From positions 1 through 64,000 of the forward strand of contig CABYTL010000003.1 of NCBI GenBank assembly GCA_902521805.1: a stretch of 64,000 nucleotides of DNA, read 5' to 3'. The notes beneath the pieces are model-generated. The model was not told the origin of the DNA and did not search any database. It saw nothing but the letters and a program-made list of their open reading frames with translations. Within the stretch, counting starts at the first letter, position 1. Each line of letters begins with the position of its first letter. Of the stretch, positions 18,791 to 27,431 are shown in pieces. The position numbers and the translations under genes are program-made. Origin of the DNA: an uncultured Pelagibacteraceae bacterium. Lineage in GTDB: Bacteria; Pseudomonadota; Alphaproteobacteria; Pelagibacterales; Pelagibacteraceae.

Positions 18791-20248
18791 ATGACTGTTC
18801 ATATTAATTATAAAAATAGCGCTATAAAAAAAACTGCTAATAATCTTATCCTATTTGTAGGAGATAATTTTGATATAAGTGGTGTAAAAAAAGTAATTAC
18901 AAGTAGTGAATTTTCATATATCTCGGAATTACTTAAAAATAGTGACCTTAAAAAAGATGTTCTTTTTTTTGAAATTAATTCAAAAAGAACAATTTTTTTA
19001 ATTCCCATAAAAAAAAACCTGATAATTTCTGATATTGAAAATTTAGGGGCCAAATTTCATAATTATATTAATTATGATAAGAAAAGTAATTATATAATAA
19101 ATTCTGATACAGCAAATAGTAAAATTGAAAATTTTTTAGGATATTTTTTGCATGGATTAAAATTGAAGTCTTATGAATTTAATATTTATAAATCAAAAAA
19201 GAAAAAACATGTTGTGGTAATAGATGTTATTGGGATTAAAAATAAAATATCAACTCAAAATCAATTAAGATTTAAAGCTTTAGAGGAAGGTACTTTTTTC
19301 ACTAGAGATTTAGTTTCCGAACCTGGGAATGTATTACATCCAGATGAGTATGCCAAAAGATTAAACTCTCTTAAAAAAAATGGATTAAAAGTTAAAATAT
19401 ATAATACAAAAAAATTAAAAAAATTAGGAATGAATGCTTTACTGGGTGTAGGTCAGGGCAGTGTAAGAGGATCATATTTAGTTACTATTGAGTGGAATGG
19501 TAAAAATAAAAATTCTAAACCTCTGGCTTTTGTGGGAAAAGGAGTATGTTTTGATACTGGAGGATATTCACTTAAGCCTGCAAAATTTATGGAAGACATG
19601 ACTTATGATATGGCAGGTTCAGCTACAGTTGTTGGTTTAATGAAAAACTTAGCAATTAGAAAAGCCAAAATAAACGCAGTTGGGGTTGTTGGTCTTGTAG
19701 AAAACATGGTAAGTGGAAATGCTCAAAGACCTGGAGATATAGTTAAATCTTACAGTGGTAAAACAATTGAAATTTTAAATACTGATGCTGAGGGAAGATT
19801 AGTTTTAGCAGATGCTCTTACTTTTACAGAAAAAAAATTTAAACCACAATTTATTGTTGATCTAGCAACTTTGACTGGTGCTATCATAGTTTCATTGGGA
19901 TCTGAGTATGCTGGTCTTTTTTCTAACAACAATAAATTATCAAAACAATTATTAGATTCAGGAGAAAAAGTTCAAGAAAAATTATGGAGAATGCCTTTAC
20001 ACGAAAATTATGATAAATTAATTAATTCGAAAAATGCAGATATGCAAAATATAAATTATGTTGGCGGAGCAGGGTCTACCACTGCTGCCCAATTTCTTCA
20101 AAGATTTATTCTCAATAAAACTCCTTGGGCTCACCTTGATATAGCTGGAATGGCTTTTTCAAAATACGGAGGTGCTTTAAATTCAGGTGGAGCAACAGGT
20201 TATGGAGTTAAATTATTAAATCAATTAATTGAAGATGATTATGAGTAA
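18791..20248 (+). CDS. pepA: Leucyl aminopeptidase, M17 family
   Basis: PepA removes N-terminal amino acids from peptides using two metal ions. The C-terminal catalytic domain has GKGVCFDTGGYSLKP, MTYDMAGSATVVGLM and the M17 signature NTDAEGRLVLADAL. The track start at 18776 is a TTG. I prefer the ATG 15 nt downstream (MTVHINYKN), giving 485 residues. The N-terminal domain is divergent and lysine-rich. E. coli PepA also binds DNA at cer/carAB, but nothing here shows that role. It overlaps ndk at its 3' end. In many alphaproteobacteria holC lies between these two genes; it is absent here. Confidence 0.93.
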   Translation: MTVHINYKNSAIKKTANNLILFVGDNFDISGVKKVITSSEFSYISELLKNSDLKKDVLFFEINSKRTIFLIPIKKNLIISDIENLGAKFHNYINYDKKSNYIINSDTANSKIENFLGYFLHGLKLKSYEFNIYKSKKKKHVVVIDVIGIKNKISTQNQLRFKALEEGTFFTRDLVSEPGNVLHPDEYAKRLNSLKKNGLKVKIYNTKKLKKLGMNALLGVGQGSVRGSYLVTIEWNGKNKNSKPLAFVGKGVCFDTGGYSLKPAKFMEDMTYDMAGSATVVGLMKNLAIRKAKINAVGVVGLVENMVSGNAQRPGDIVKSYSGKTIEILNTDAEGRLVLADALTFTEKKFKPQFIVDLATLTGAIIVSLGSEYAGLFSNNNKLSKQLLDSGEKVQEKLWRMPLHENYDKLINSKNADMQNINYVGGAGSTTAAQFLQRFILNKTPWAHLDIAGMAFSKYGGALNSGGATGYGVKLLNQLIEDDYE

Positions 20249-20651
20249 TTTTGAACAAACACTCTCGATTATTAAACCTGATGCTGTAGAGCGAAATCTT
20301 GACAATGAAATTAAAGAGTTGTTTAAAAATAAAGGGTTTAAAATTGTCAAAGAAAAGAAGATCCAAATAGATAAAACAGAAGCTGAAAGTTTTTATAAAA
20401 TTCATGAAACGAAGCCATTTTATAACGATTTATGTGAGTATTTGTCGTCTGGCCCAATTATTGTTATGATTTTAGAGAAGAATAACGCAGTTTTAGCAAA
20501 TAGAGATTTGATGGGCGCAACTAATCCAAAAGATGCAATTGAAGGAACTATTAGAAAAAAATATGGAATATCAATAGATAAGAATTCAGTTCATGGATCA
20601 GACAGCTTAGAAAATGCAAAAATAGAAATTGATTTCTTTTTTAAAGATTAA
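20241..20651 (+). CDS. ndk: Nucleoside diphosphate kinase
   Basis: Ndk balances nucleoside triphosphate pools through a phosphohistidine intermediate. The core is EQTLSIIKPDAVERN, the loop GATNPKDAIEGTIRKKYG and the active-site segment KNSVHGSDSLENA with the catalytic histidine. The track begins at TTG 20229; family alignment favours the ATG at 20241 (MSNFEQTLS), giving 136 residues. That start overlaps the pepA stop as ATGAGTAA, which implies coupling. The last 11 nt overlap convergent purN. Confidence 0.94.
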   Translation: MSNFEQTLSIIKPDAVERNLDNEIKELFKNKGFKIVKEKKIQIDKTEAESFYKIHETKPFYNDLCEYLSSGPIIVMILEKNNAVLANRDLMGATNPKDAIEGTIRKKYGISIDKNSVHGSDSLENAKIEIDFFFKD

Positions 20652-21225
20652 TTAAAACTTTTTTTAAAGATTTTGGATATAAAATATGTTCTTGTTTTAG
20701 AATTCTTTTTGAAAGTTTATAACCACTATCATATTTAAAGATTTTAACTTTTTTTTGGAGAATTATTTTACCGGAATCTAATTTTGAATTAACATAATGT
20801 ACTGTGCATCCAGAAAATTTCTCTTTATTGTTTATTGCCCTTTGATGAGTGTCTAGACCTTTGTATTTGGGTAGTAATGATGGGTGGATATTTATTATTT
20901 TTCCATTGTATCGCTTTATAAAATTTTTAGATAAAATTTTCATAAAACCTGCTAAACAAATTAATTTAATCTTATTTTTCTTTAATTCAAATAGTATTTT
21001 TTTTTCAGAAGATTTTAAATTGTTATAATTAATAATTTTTTTCTTGATTTTATATTTTTTAGCATGATTAAGACCTTTAGCTCTTGGGCTACTTGATACA
21101 ACTAATTCAATTTTATATTTAGAGTTCCTTTTAAATGAATGTTTGATTAAGTTTAGAAAATTACTTCCAGTACCAGATATAAATACGGCAACATTTTTTT
21201 TTTTATCTCCAATTAATTTTAGCAT
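20641..21225 (-). CDS. purN: Phosphoribosylglycinamide formyltransferase
   Basis: PurN adds the formyl group from 10-formyl-tetrahydrofolate to GAR in purine synthesis. The 194-residue protein has VAVFISGTGSNFLNLI at the start, LICLAGFMKILS, the NIHPSLLPKYKGLDTHQRA active-site loop and the catalytic aspartate in VNSKLDSGKII. It overlaps purM by 23 nt, a standard purM-purN pair. Confidence 0.94.
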   Translation of the reverse strand: MLKLIGDKKKNVAVFISGTGSNFLNLIKHSFKRNSKYKIELVVSSSPRAKGLNHAKKYKIKKKIINYNNLKSSEKKILFELKKNKIKLICLAGFMKILSKNFIKRYNGKIINIHPSLLPKYKGLDTHQRAINNKEKFSGCTVHYVNSKLDSGKIILQKKVKIFKYDSGYKLSKRILKQEHILYPKSLKKVLINL

Positions 21226-22231
21226 TTAGTTTAACTTTCTTTTTCCCCTTAGTAATTTTTCCTATTAAATAAGGTCCAAATTTTTTTGGAAAATATTTTT
21301 TTATTTTTTTTAAATTTTTTGGATTGATTATTAAACAAAATCCAACACCACAATTAAAAGTTCTAATCATCTCTTCATCAGATATATTATTTTTTTTTAA
21401 CCAACTAAATATTTTCAAACTTTTAATCTTACTTAAATCGATATCTGCACACAATTTATCTGGCATCACTCTTTTTATATTATCTCCCAAACCACCACCT
21501 GTAATATTTGCACATCCATTAATGAGATTGTTTTCGATTAAATTGAGAATTTCCCTTACATAAATTTTAGTGGGTCTAATAAGTTCATTCTTTAAATATT
21601 TATTTTTTTTTATATTTATTTTTTTTTTTGATATAACATGTCGAACTAAAGAATATCCATTCGAATGAATTCCTGAGGATGGAACAGCTAAAACTAAATC
21701 ACCATTTTCAATTTTCTTTTTATTTAAAATTTTTTCTTCTTCAACTATACCCACTGCAAATCCTGCTATATCAAATTTACCTTTTTCATACGTTCCTGGC
21801 ATTTCTGCCGTTTCACCTCCAACAAGTTCACAGTTGGCTATAGCGCATCCTTTAAGAATTCCCTTAAAAATAAATTTGAGTTTTTTTAAATCAATCTTGT
21901 TAATAGAAATATAGTCTAAAAATAAAATTGGTTTAGCACCTTGTACAATTAAGTCATTAACGCTCATTGCAACTAAATCAATCCCTATGGTGTCATATTT
22001 ATTCAACATATTTGCTATCTCTATTTTAGTACCAACACCATCAGTACAGGCTACAATTTTTGGCCTTTTGACGTTTTTAGGAAGGTTAGAAATAGAGCTA
22101 AATCCACCAATATTATTAAACTTTTTATTGCCTTTTTTTTTTGATGTAATCTTTGATATGAAATTAATAAATTTATCAGCTTCACTGATGTTGACGCCAC
22201 TTTTTTTATAGGTAAAGATTTTTTTATTCAT
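21203..22231 (-). CDS. purM: Phosphoribosylformylglycinamidine cyclo-ligase
   Basis: PurM closes the imidazole ring of AIR using ATP. The 342-residue protein has YKKSGVNISEADKFI at the N-terminus, the signature KRPKIVACTDGVGTKIEIAN, AMSVNDLIVQGAKPILFLDYIS, ELVGGETAEMPGTY and the late GGGLGDNIKRVMP. Length matches the family (about 345). It diverges from the DUF2066 gene across 21 bp only. Confidence 0.95.
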   Translation of the reverse strand: MNKKIFTYKKSGVNISEADKFINFISKITSKKKGNKKFNNIGGFSSISNLPKNVKRPKIVACTDGVGTKIEIANMLNKYDTIGIDLVAMSVNDLIVQGAKPILFLDYISINKIDLKKLKFIFKGILKGCAIANCELVGGETAEMPGTYEKGKFDIAGFAVGIVEEEKILNKKKIENGDLVLAVPSSGIHSNGYSLVRHVISKKKINIKKNKYLKNELIRPTKIYVREILNLIENNLINGCANITGGGLGDNIKRVMPDKLCADIDLSKIKSLKIFSWLKKNNISDEEMIRTFNCGVGFCLIINPKNLKKIKKYFPKKFGPYLIGKITKGKKKVKLNAKINWR

Positions 22232-22252
22232 TAGAATATTACTTTAATAACT

Positions 22253-23314
22253 ATGTATTATAAGAAAATCTTATATATTTTTTTTTTAATTCTTGCTCTA
22301 AATATATCTTTTTTTTCCACAAACAAAGTTGAAGCAAAAGCCTTTTTGATTGATGAAGTAGAAATTTCAGAAAAATTAGTGAATAATTTCAATAAGGAAA
22401 TTCTAATTAACAAAGGTTTCAAAAAAGGTTTTCAAGAGTTAATGGAGAAATTAGTTCAATCTAAAGATTTATATAAATTAAAAGATACCAAATTAAATGA
22501 AATTAAAAGTATGGTTGAAACTTTTTCAATAAAAGAGGAAAAATTTATAAACGAAAATTATAGTTTAAATTTAGGGGTTTCATTTAATAAAAAAAAAATT
22601 TTTAGTTATTTAGACTCCAAAAATATATTTCCGGCTCAAATAGTTAATGAAAAATTTTTGTTTATTCCTATAATTATTGATCAATCAAATACTGATCTAT
22701 TAGTATTTTCAAACAATCCTATTTACTACAATTGGAAGAAGAAAGATGAAAAAAGTTATTTGATAGATTACATTCTACCAACTGAAGATTTAGAAGATCT
22801 TAATCTCATTAAAAAAAATTATTCAGAATTAGAAAATTTTGATTTTGAAGAAATTATTGAAAAATATTTTTTAGATAATTCTATAATTGCCTTATTTTTT
22901 AAAGATGAAAATCAAATAAAAATTTTATCTAAAATAAAACTTAAAAATAACAAAGTTATCAGAAGTAATTCATTTAATAATATTGATTTGGATAACGATG
23001 AAAATTTAAATCAACTGATAGATGATTTAAAAATAATCTACGAAGATTTTTGGAAGGAAAACAATTTAATTAATACATCAATTAAATTGCCACTATCTAT
23101 TAAAGTAGATAATAAAGATTTTAATTTAGCTTTAAATTTTGAAAAAATTTTAGATAGTATAGATTTAATCAGCAATTATAGTATTTATAAATATAATAAA
23201 AATTTTATATTTTATGAAGTTATTTTTAATGGGACACCAAAAAATTTTATCAATATTATGGAAGATAAAGATTATAACTTTGATACTCAAAAAAAAACTT
23301 GGATTTTAAAATGA
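22253..23314 (+). CDS. DUF2066 family exported protein
   Basis: This 353-residue protein has a clear N-terminal signal or anchor (about residues 5-25, FFLILALNISFF) and is otherwise soluble and periplasmic. The segment FKKGFQELMEKLVQSKDLYKL matches the DUF2066 pattern, and placement between purM and an hda-like gene is a recurrent proteobacterial arrangement. No catalytic motif is visible and the function is unknown. It overlaps the next gene by 4 nt (ATGA). Confidence 0.65.
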   Translation: MYYKKILYIFFLILALNISFFSTNKVEAKAFLIDEVEISEKLVNNFNKEILINKGFKKGFQELMEKLVQSKDLYKLKDTKLNEIKSMVETFSIKEEKFINENYSLNLGVSFNKKKIFSYLDSKNIFPAQIVNEKFLFIPIIIDQSNTDLLVFSNNPIYYNWKKKDEKSYLIDYILPTEDLEDLNLIKKNYSELENFDFEEIIEKYFLDNSIIALFFKDENQIKILSKIKLKNNKVIRSNSFNNIDLDNDENLNQLIDDLKIIYEDFWKENNLINTSIKLPLSIKVDNKDFNLALNFEKILDSIDLISNYSIYKYNKNFIFYEVIFNGTPKNFINIMEDKDYNFDTQKKTWILK

Positions 23315-23973
23315 CAAATTTAAATCAATTAATCATCAAATTTGATCATGAACAAAATTTTAAAGATGAAGATTTTTATGTTTCAAATAGTAATAAACAT
23401 ATTTTTACATTGTTGAATCAATGGCCACGGTGGGGTAAAAATTTTTTGAATATCAATGGAGAAAAATATTCAGGAAAAACACATTTAATAAATATTTTTA
23501 TAAAAAAATTTAAAGGTATTAAGTTCTATGCAAATTCACTAAACGATAAAGATTTAAAGATAATAAAGTTACATGAAAATATTATTTTAGAAGACTTGGA
23601 TGAAAGAATTAATGAAAAATTAATATATAGTTTATTAAATATAATTGATTTAGATAATAAATTTATAATAATAACATCAGAGAAACCTTTAGTAGAAATT
23701 GATTTTTCATTAGAGGATTTAAATTCTAGAGTAAGAAGTTTTTTATTACAAAAAATAGAAAAACCAGATGATGAATTGATGTTTGCAATAATACTTAAAA
23801 ATTTGTCTGATCGTCAAATATCTATAGATAAAAAGTTAATAGATTTTATTATTAAAAGAATTGATAGATCGTATGGCAAAATATTTGATTTCATATATAA
23901 AGTTGACCAGTTAAGTTTAAAAAAGAAGAAACCTATAGATTTTAAGATTATAAAAGAAGCTCTAGGAGAATAA
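23311..23973 (+). CDS. hdaA: DnaA-related regulator, Hda/HdaA-like
   Basis: Hda/HdaA proteins are short DnaA AAA+ relatives that promote ATP hydrolysis on DnaA to stop re-initiation. This 220-residue protein shows the DnaA-like start NQLIIKFDHEQNFKDEDFYVSNSN, a Walker A variant NGEKYSGKTHLINIF, a Walker B-like IILEDLDE and a sensor region LNSRVRSFLLQKIEKPDDELM. It lacks the DnaA DNA-binding domain. The track start is TTG 23299; the ATG at 23311 overlaps the upstream stop and is preferred. A clamp-binding N-terminal motif is not obvious. Confidence 0.8.
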   Translation: MTNLNQLIIKFDHEQNFKDEDFYVSNSNKHIFTLLNQWPRWGKNFLNINGEKYSGKTHLINIFIKKFKGIKFYANSLNDKDLKIIKLHENIILEDLDERINEKLIYSLLNIIDLDNKFIIITSEKPLVEIDFSLEDLNSRVRSFLLQKIEKPDDELMFAIILKNLSDRQISIDKKLIDFIIKRIDRSYGKIFDFIYKVDQLSLKKKKPIDFKIIKEALGE

Positions 23974-25761
23974 TTGAAAAATAAATATCGAACTCATAAT
24001 TGTAATAATTTGCGAAAAGAAAACGTAGGAAATAATGTGATTCTTTCAGGCTGGATAAATAAGAAAAGAGATCATGGAAACTTATTATTTGTAGATTTAA
24101 GAGATAATTATGGAATTACTCAGTGCATTATAGATAAAGACAATTTAAATTTTTCTAAATTAGAAAAAACACAACTTGAGACCGTAATTAAGGTCGAGGG
24201 AAAAGTTCTAAATAGATCTAAAGATACTATAAATAAGGAGATTCAAACAGGTGAAATTGAAATAAGTATCCAAAAATTCACTGTGTTAGGAAGCTGCAAG
24301 GAATTGCCTCTACCAGTTTTTAGTGATCAAGAATATGCTGAAGACATAAGATTAAAATATAGATTTCTTGATCTTAGAAGAAAAAAAATTCATGAGAATA
24401 TTATTTTAAGATCAAAGGTTATTTCTTTCATCAGAAATGAAATGAATAAAATGGGATTTTTAGAATTTCAAACACCAATTTTAACATCTTCAAGTCCAGA
24501 GGGTGCTAGAGACTTTCTAGTTCCAAGTAGATTAAACCCAGGTAAATTTTATGCTCTGCCACAAGCGCCACAACAATTTAAACAATTAATCATGGTTTCT
24601 GGTTTTGATAAATATTTTCAAATTGCACCTTGTTTTCGTGATGAAGATGCTAGAGCAGATAGAAGTCCAGGTGAATTTTATCAACTTGATTTAGAAATGT
24701 CATTTGTTGAACAAGAAGATGTATTTAATGTTGTGGAAAAATTATTCCTTAATACTTTCAAAAAATTTTCAAACAAAAAGCTACTTTTTAGTAAGTTCCC
24801 TAGGATAAAGTATAAGGAAGCCATGTTAAAATATGGAACTGATAAACCTGATCTAAGAAACCCTTTAATAATTAATGATGTTACAGAAATTTTTTTAAGA
24901 GATGATGTATCATTTGATATTTTTAAAGCACTCGTTAAATCAGGCTCGATAGTGAGATGTATAGTGACTAAGAATACAAAAGATAAATCTAGAAGCTTTT
25001 TTGATAATATTGATAAATGGGCTAAAGAACAAGGTGGGTCAGGACTTGCGTATTTTACAATTGAAAATGAAAAAGAAGTTTCAGCAAAAGGGCCAATTGG
25101 CAAATTTTTTACAAAAGAATCTTTGTTAGAGATTATGGGATTAACAGGTGCAGAAGTGGGTGATAGTATTTTTTTTGCTTGTTCAAAACAAAAAGAGCTT
25201 GAGAAAATTACGTCATTAGCAAGAGATAAAATAGCTAAAGATCTAGGCTTAATTGATGATGAAACCCTCGCATTTTGTTGGGTTATTGATTATCCAATGT
25301 TTGAGAAAAACGATATTACAAATAAAATAGAATTTAGTCATAATCCTTTTTCAATGCCACAAGGAGAAACTAGTAAGATTAATTTTGATAAACCTCTTGA
25401 TATTCTAGCTTATCAATATGACATAGTTTGCAATGGTATTGAATTATCTTCTGGAGCTATAAGAAACCATATTCCAGAATTGATGTATAAACTTTTTTCT
25501 GTTGCTGGATACTCAGAACTTGAAGTTAATCAAAAATTTAGTGGAATGATAAATGCATTAAGTTATGGCGCGCCTCCACATGGTGGAATTGCACCAGGAA
25601 TAGACAGAATAGTTATGTTACTTGCCAATGAAAAAAATATAAGAGAAGTTACAATGTTTCCGATGAATCAAAATGCTCAAGATCTTATGATGAACGCCCC
25701 ATCAAACGTAAGCGATAACCAGCTTAAAGAGCTTAGTATTAGCTTAAAATTGAAAAAATAA
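23974..25761 (+). CDS. aspS: Aspartyl-tRNA synthetase, bacterial type
   Basis: AspS charges tRNA-Asp. The 595-residue protein has the N-terminal OB fold (VGNNVILSGWINKKRDHGNLLFVDLRD), class II motif 2 (APCFRDEDARADRSPGEFYQLDLEM), a GAD-type insertion domain and motif 3 (GAPPHGGIAPGIDRIVMLL). Translation must start at TTG 23974: it directly follows the previous stop, a TAGGAGAA ribosome site lies upstream, and no in-frame ATG occurs before the conserved domain. Its stop abuts the convergent next gene with no base between. Confidence 0.95.
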   Translation: MKNKYRTHNCNNLRKENVGNNVILSGWINKKRDHGNLLFVDLRDNYGITQCIIDKDNLNFSKLEKTQLETVIKVEGKVLNRSKDTINKEIQTGEIEISIQKFTVLGSCKELPLPVFSDQEYAEDIRLKYRFLDLRRKKIHENIILRSKVISFIRNEMNKMGFLEFQTPILTSSSPEGARDFLVPSRLNPGKFYALPQAPQQFKQLIMVSGFDKYFQIAPCFRDEDARADRSPGEFYQLDLEMSFVEQEDVFNVVEKLFLNTFKKFSNKKLLFSKFPRIKYKEAMLKYGTDKPDLRNPLIINDVTEIFLRDDVSFDIFKALVKSGSIVRCIVTKNTKDKSRSFFDNIDKWAKEQGGSGLAYFTIENEKEVSAKGPIGKFFTKESLLEIMGLTGAEVGDSIFFACSKQKELEKITSLARDKIAKDLGLIDDETLAFCWVIDYPMFEKNDITNKIEFSHNPFSMPQGETSKINFDKPLDILAYQYDIVCNGIELSSGAIRNHIPELMYKLFSVAGYSELEVNQKFSGMINALSYGAPPHGGIAPGIDRIVMLLANEKNIREVTMFPMNQNAQDLMMNAPSNVSDNQLKELSISLKLKK

Positions 25762-26589
25762 TTATTTTTTACCTTTCAAATTTATCTTTACGTCAGATAG
25801 ATCAACAAGATTTTTTTTGTAATTATTTCTTACAAATCCTTTACTGGTAATATCTCTTACTATTTTTAATAGTTGATTTTGACCCTCCATATTTTGGTCT
25901 ACTAAATTTGAATTTTCAGATCCACTTATAGATGGAGTGTGAGCTAAGTCCTCTCTATTTTGATAAGAGATAGCTAGTTCTCTAAAGATATAATCTAGAA
26001 TTGAAGATGCACTTAATATTCTATCATTTCCATGAACTTTTCCAGAAGGTTCAAATTTTGTACCCACAAAGGCACTAATAAATTCATCTAAAGGAACCCC
26101 ATATTGAAGGCCAAGAGATACAGCTATAGCGAAATTATTCATTAAAGCTTTAACTAGCTCTCCCTCTTTACTAGTATCAATAAAAATTTCACCAATCTTT
26201 CCATCTTCATATTCTCCAGTATGCAGATACACTTTGTGATCCCCAATAGTTGCTTTTTGGATATATCCTTTTCTTCGATCCGGCATACTAAATCTTTTTC
26301 CTGACTTATCATTAGTATGTAAAACTTCCTTAACTGATTGTTCAAAACTCTCTTTTTCAGAGTTATTATTGTTTGTTGCTGGTATTAAATCAATTTTTTT
26401 ATTTAATTCATTATTGATATTAGGATCTAAATTTTTTGTCTTTCTGTTATCTAATTTTACCTCTAAAATTTCAAATTTACCGTCATCTCTTTTTTCAAGA
26501 TTTTTAAGCTCTATTTCACTAATATCATCAAGGTAATGATTTACCTTAAATGAGCATGTATAATAAGTTTCAACTAAATATTTTGCCAT
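25762..26589 (-). CDS. Orphan C-terminal (TSCPD-like) region of class II ribonucleotide reductase
   Basis: This 275-residue protein resembles only the C-terminal part of B12-dependent ribonucleotide reductase NrdJ. Residues 101-220 contain [64 protein letters not shown] and [26 protein letters not shown], typical of that region. The catalytic barrel and its radical and redox cysteines are absent. The start [16 protein letters not shown] and [20 protein letters not shown] suggest a stable family of its own, not a fresh truncation. It may regulate or bind nucleotides; that is inference. It stands alone on the minus strand, convergent with aspS. Confidence 0.75.
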   Translation of the reverse strand: MAKYLVETYYTCSFKVNHYLDDISEIELKNLEKRDDGKFEILEVKLDNRKTKNLDPNINNELNKKIDLIPATNNNNSEKESFEQSVKEVLHTNDKSGKRFSMPDRRKGYIQKATIGDHKVYLHTGEYEDGKIGEIFIDTSKEGELVKALMNNFAIAVSLGLQYGVPLDEFISAFVGTKFEPSGKVHGNDRILSASSILDYIFRELAISYQNREDLAHTPSISGSENSNLVDQNMEGQNQLLKIVRDITSKGFVRNNYKKNLVDLSDVKINLKGKK

Positions 26590-26698
26590 TTTTCCTCAAT
26601 TTTTAAATTTATTTTGATTATTGAATCATTTGATTTATATACAATTCAAAATTTTAGTCTAATTTAATTTATACAATTAATGATTGAAAAAAAATAAT

Positions 26699-27064
26699 AT
26701 GTTGACAATTTTAAAAAAAATTTTTACTTGGTGGAATAAAGATACCTTAGGAACAAAATTGAAAACTATTTTATTTGGTAAGTTTGCTGGCTCCGATTCT
26801 TTTGGAAATAAATATTATGAGAGCAAAAGTGGTAAAAGATGGGTAATATATTCAGATGAAATAGATGCAACCAAAATACCTGTGGAATGGTACTCATGGA
26901 TACATTTTACTCCTAATAGGATAGAAAAAAAACATAATTTTGATAAATATGAATGGCAAAAACCTCATAAGCCAAATCCTACAGGGACAGAAGAAGCTTA
27001 TTATCCTAATAAAGGTAAAGATAATGCTATCGATAAAAAATATAAAAGTTGGAAATCCAAATAA
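26699..27064 (+). CDS. NDUFA12-family complex I accessory protein
   Basis: NDUFA12 (B17.2) is a supernumerary subunit of complex I shared by mitochondria and alphaproteobacteria, at the junction of the peripheral and membrane arms. The protein shows the family pattern FGKFAGSDSFGNKYYESKSGKRWVIY, IPVEWYSWIHF and YEWQKPHKPNPTGTEEAYYP. The track start is TTG 26684; the in-frame ATG at 26699 (MLTILKKIFTWWNKDT) is preferred, giving 121 residues. It overlaps the DUF2155 gene by 41 nt. Confidence 0.9.
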   Translation: MLTILKKIFTWWNKDTLGTKLKTILFGKFAGSDSFGNKYYESKSGKRWVIYSDEIDATKIPVEWYSWIHFTPNRIEKKHNFDKYEWQKPHKPNPTGTEEAYYPNKGKDNAIDKKYKSWKSK

Positions 27065-27431
27065 GCTATTAATATCAATTGTAACTTATATCTTATTATT
27101 AAAATTTTCCTTTGCTCATGCTACAAATGAGATGACAGGGGAAAAAACTGACATAAAAATTCTTGATAAAATAAGCTCAAAAAATGATTTGATAAATTTA
27201 GTTAATGGAGAAGAATTAATATATAAAGACATAGCTATAAGAAGTATGAAGTGTACTAACTCAGAATTTAATGATAATCCCGAAATTAAAGCATATATTC
27301 AAGTAAGAGATTTAACAAAAAAAGATAATGATAAAGTATACGTTTTTAATGGATGGATGTTTTCATCTAGTCCTTCCATAGCACCTTTTGACCATCCAGT
27401 TTATGATATATGGTTAGTCGATTGTAATTAA
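27024..27431 (+). CDS. DUF2155 family exported protein
   Basis: The protein has an N-terminal signal (LLISIVTYILLLKFSFAHA) and then a compact DUF2155 domain: KTDIKILDKIS, SMKCTNSEFNDNPEIKAYIQV and VYVFNGWMFSSSPSIAPFDHPVYDIWLVDC. The two cysteines could form a periplasmic disulfide. The track start at 26940 lies deep inside the NDUFA12 gene in another frame; the ATG at 27024 puts the signal peptide near the N-terminus and gives 135 residues. Proximity to NDUFA12 is common in alphaproteobacteria. Function is unknown. Confidence 0.8.
   Translation: MLSIKNIKVGNPNKLLISIVTYILLLKFSFAHATNEMTGEKTDIKILDKISSKNDLINLVNGEELIYKDIAIRSMKCTNSEFNDNPEIKAYIQVRDLTKKDNDKVYVFNGWMFSSSPSIAPFDHPVYDIWLVDCN

Noticed and set aside
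24681-25103. 140-residue minus-strand ORF opposite aspS
   Set aside because: It lies wholly within aspS, is serine/leucine-rich as antisense frames are, and has no start context.
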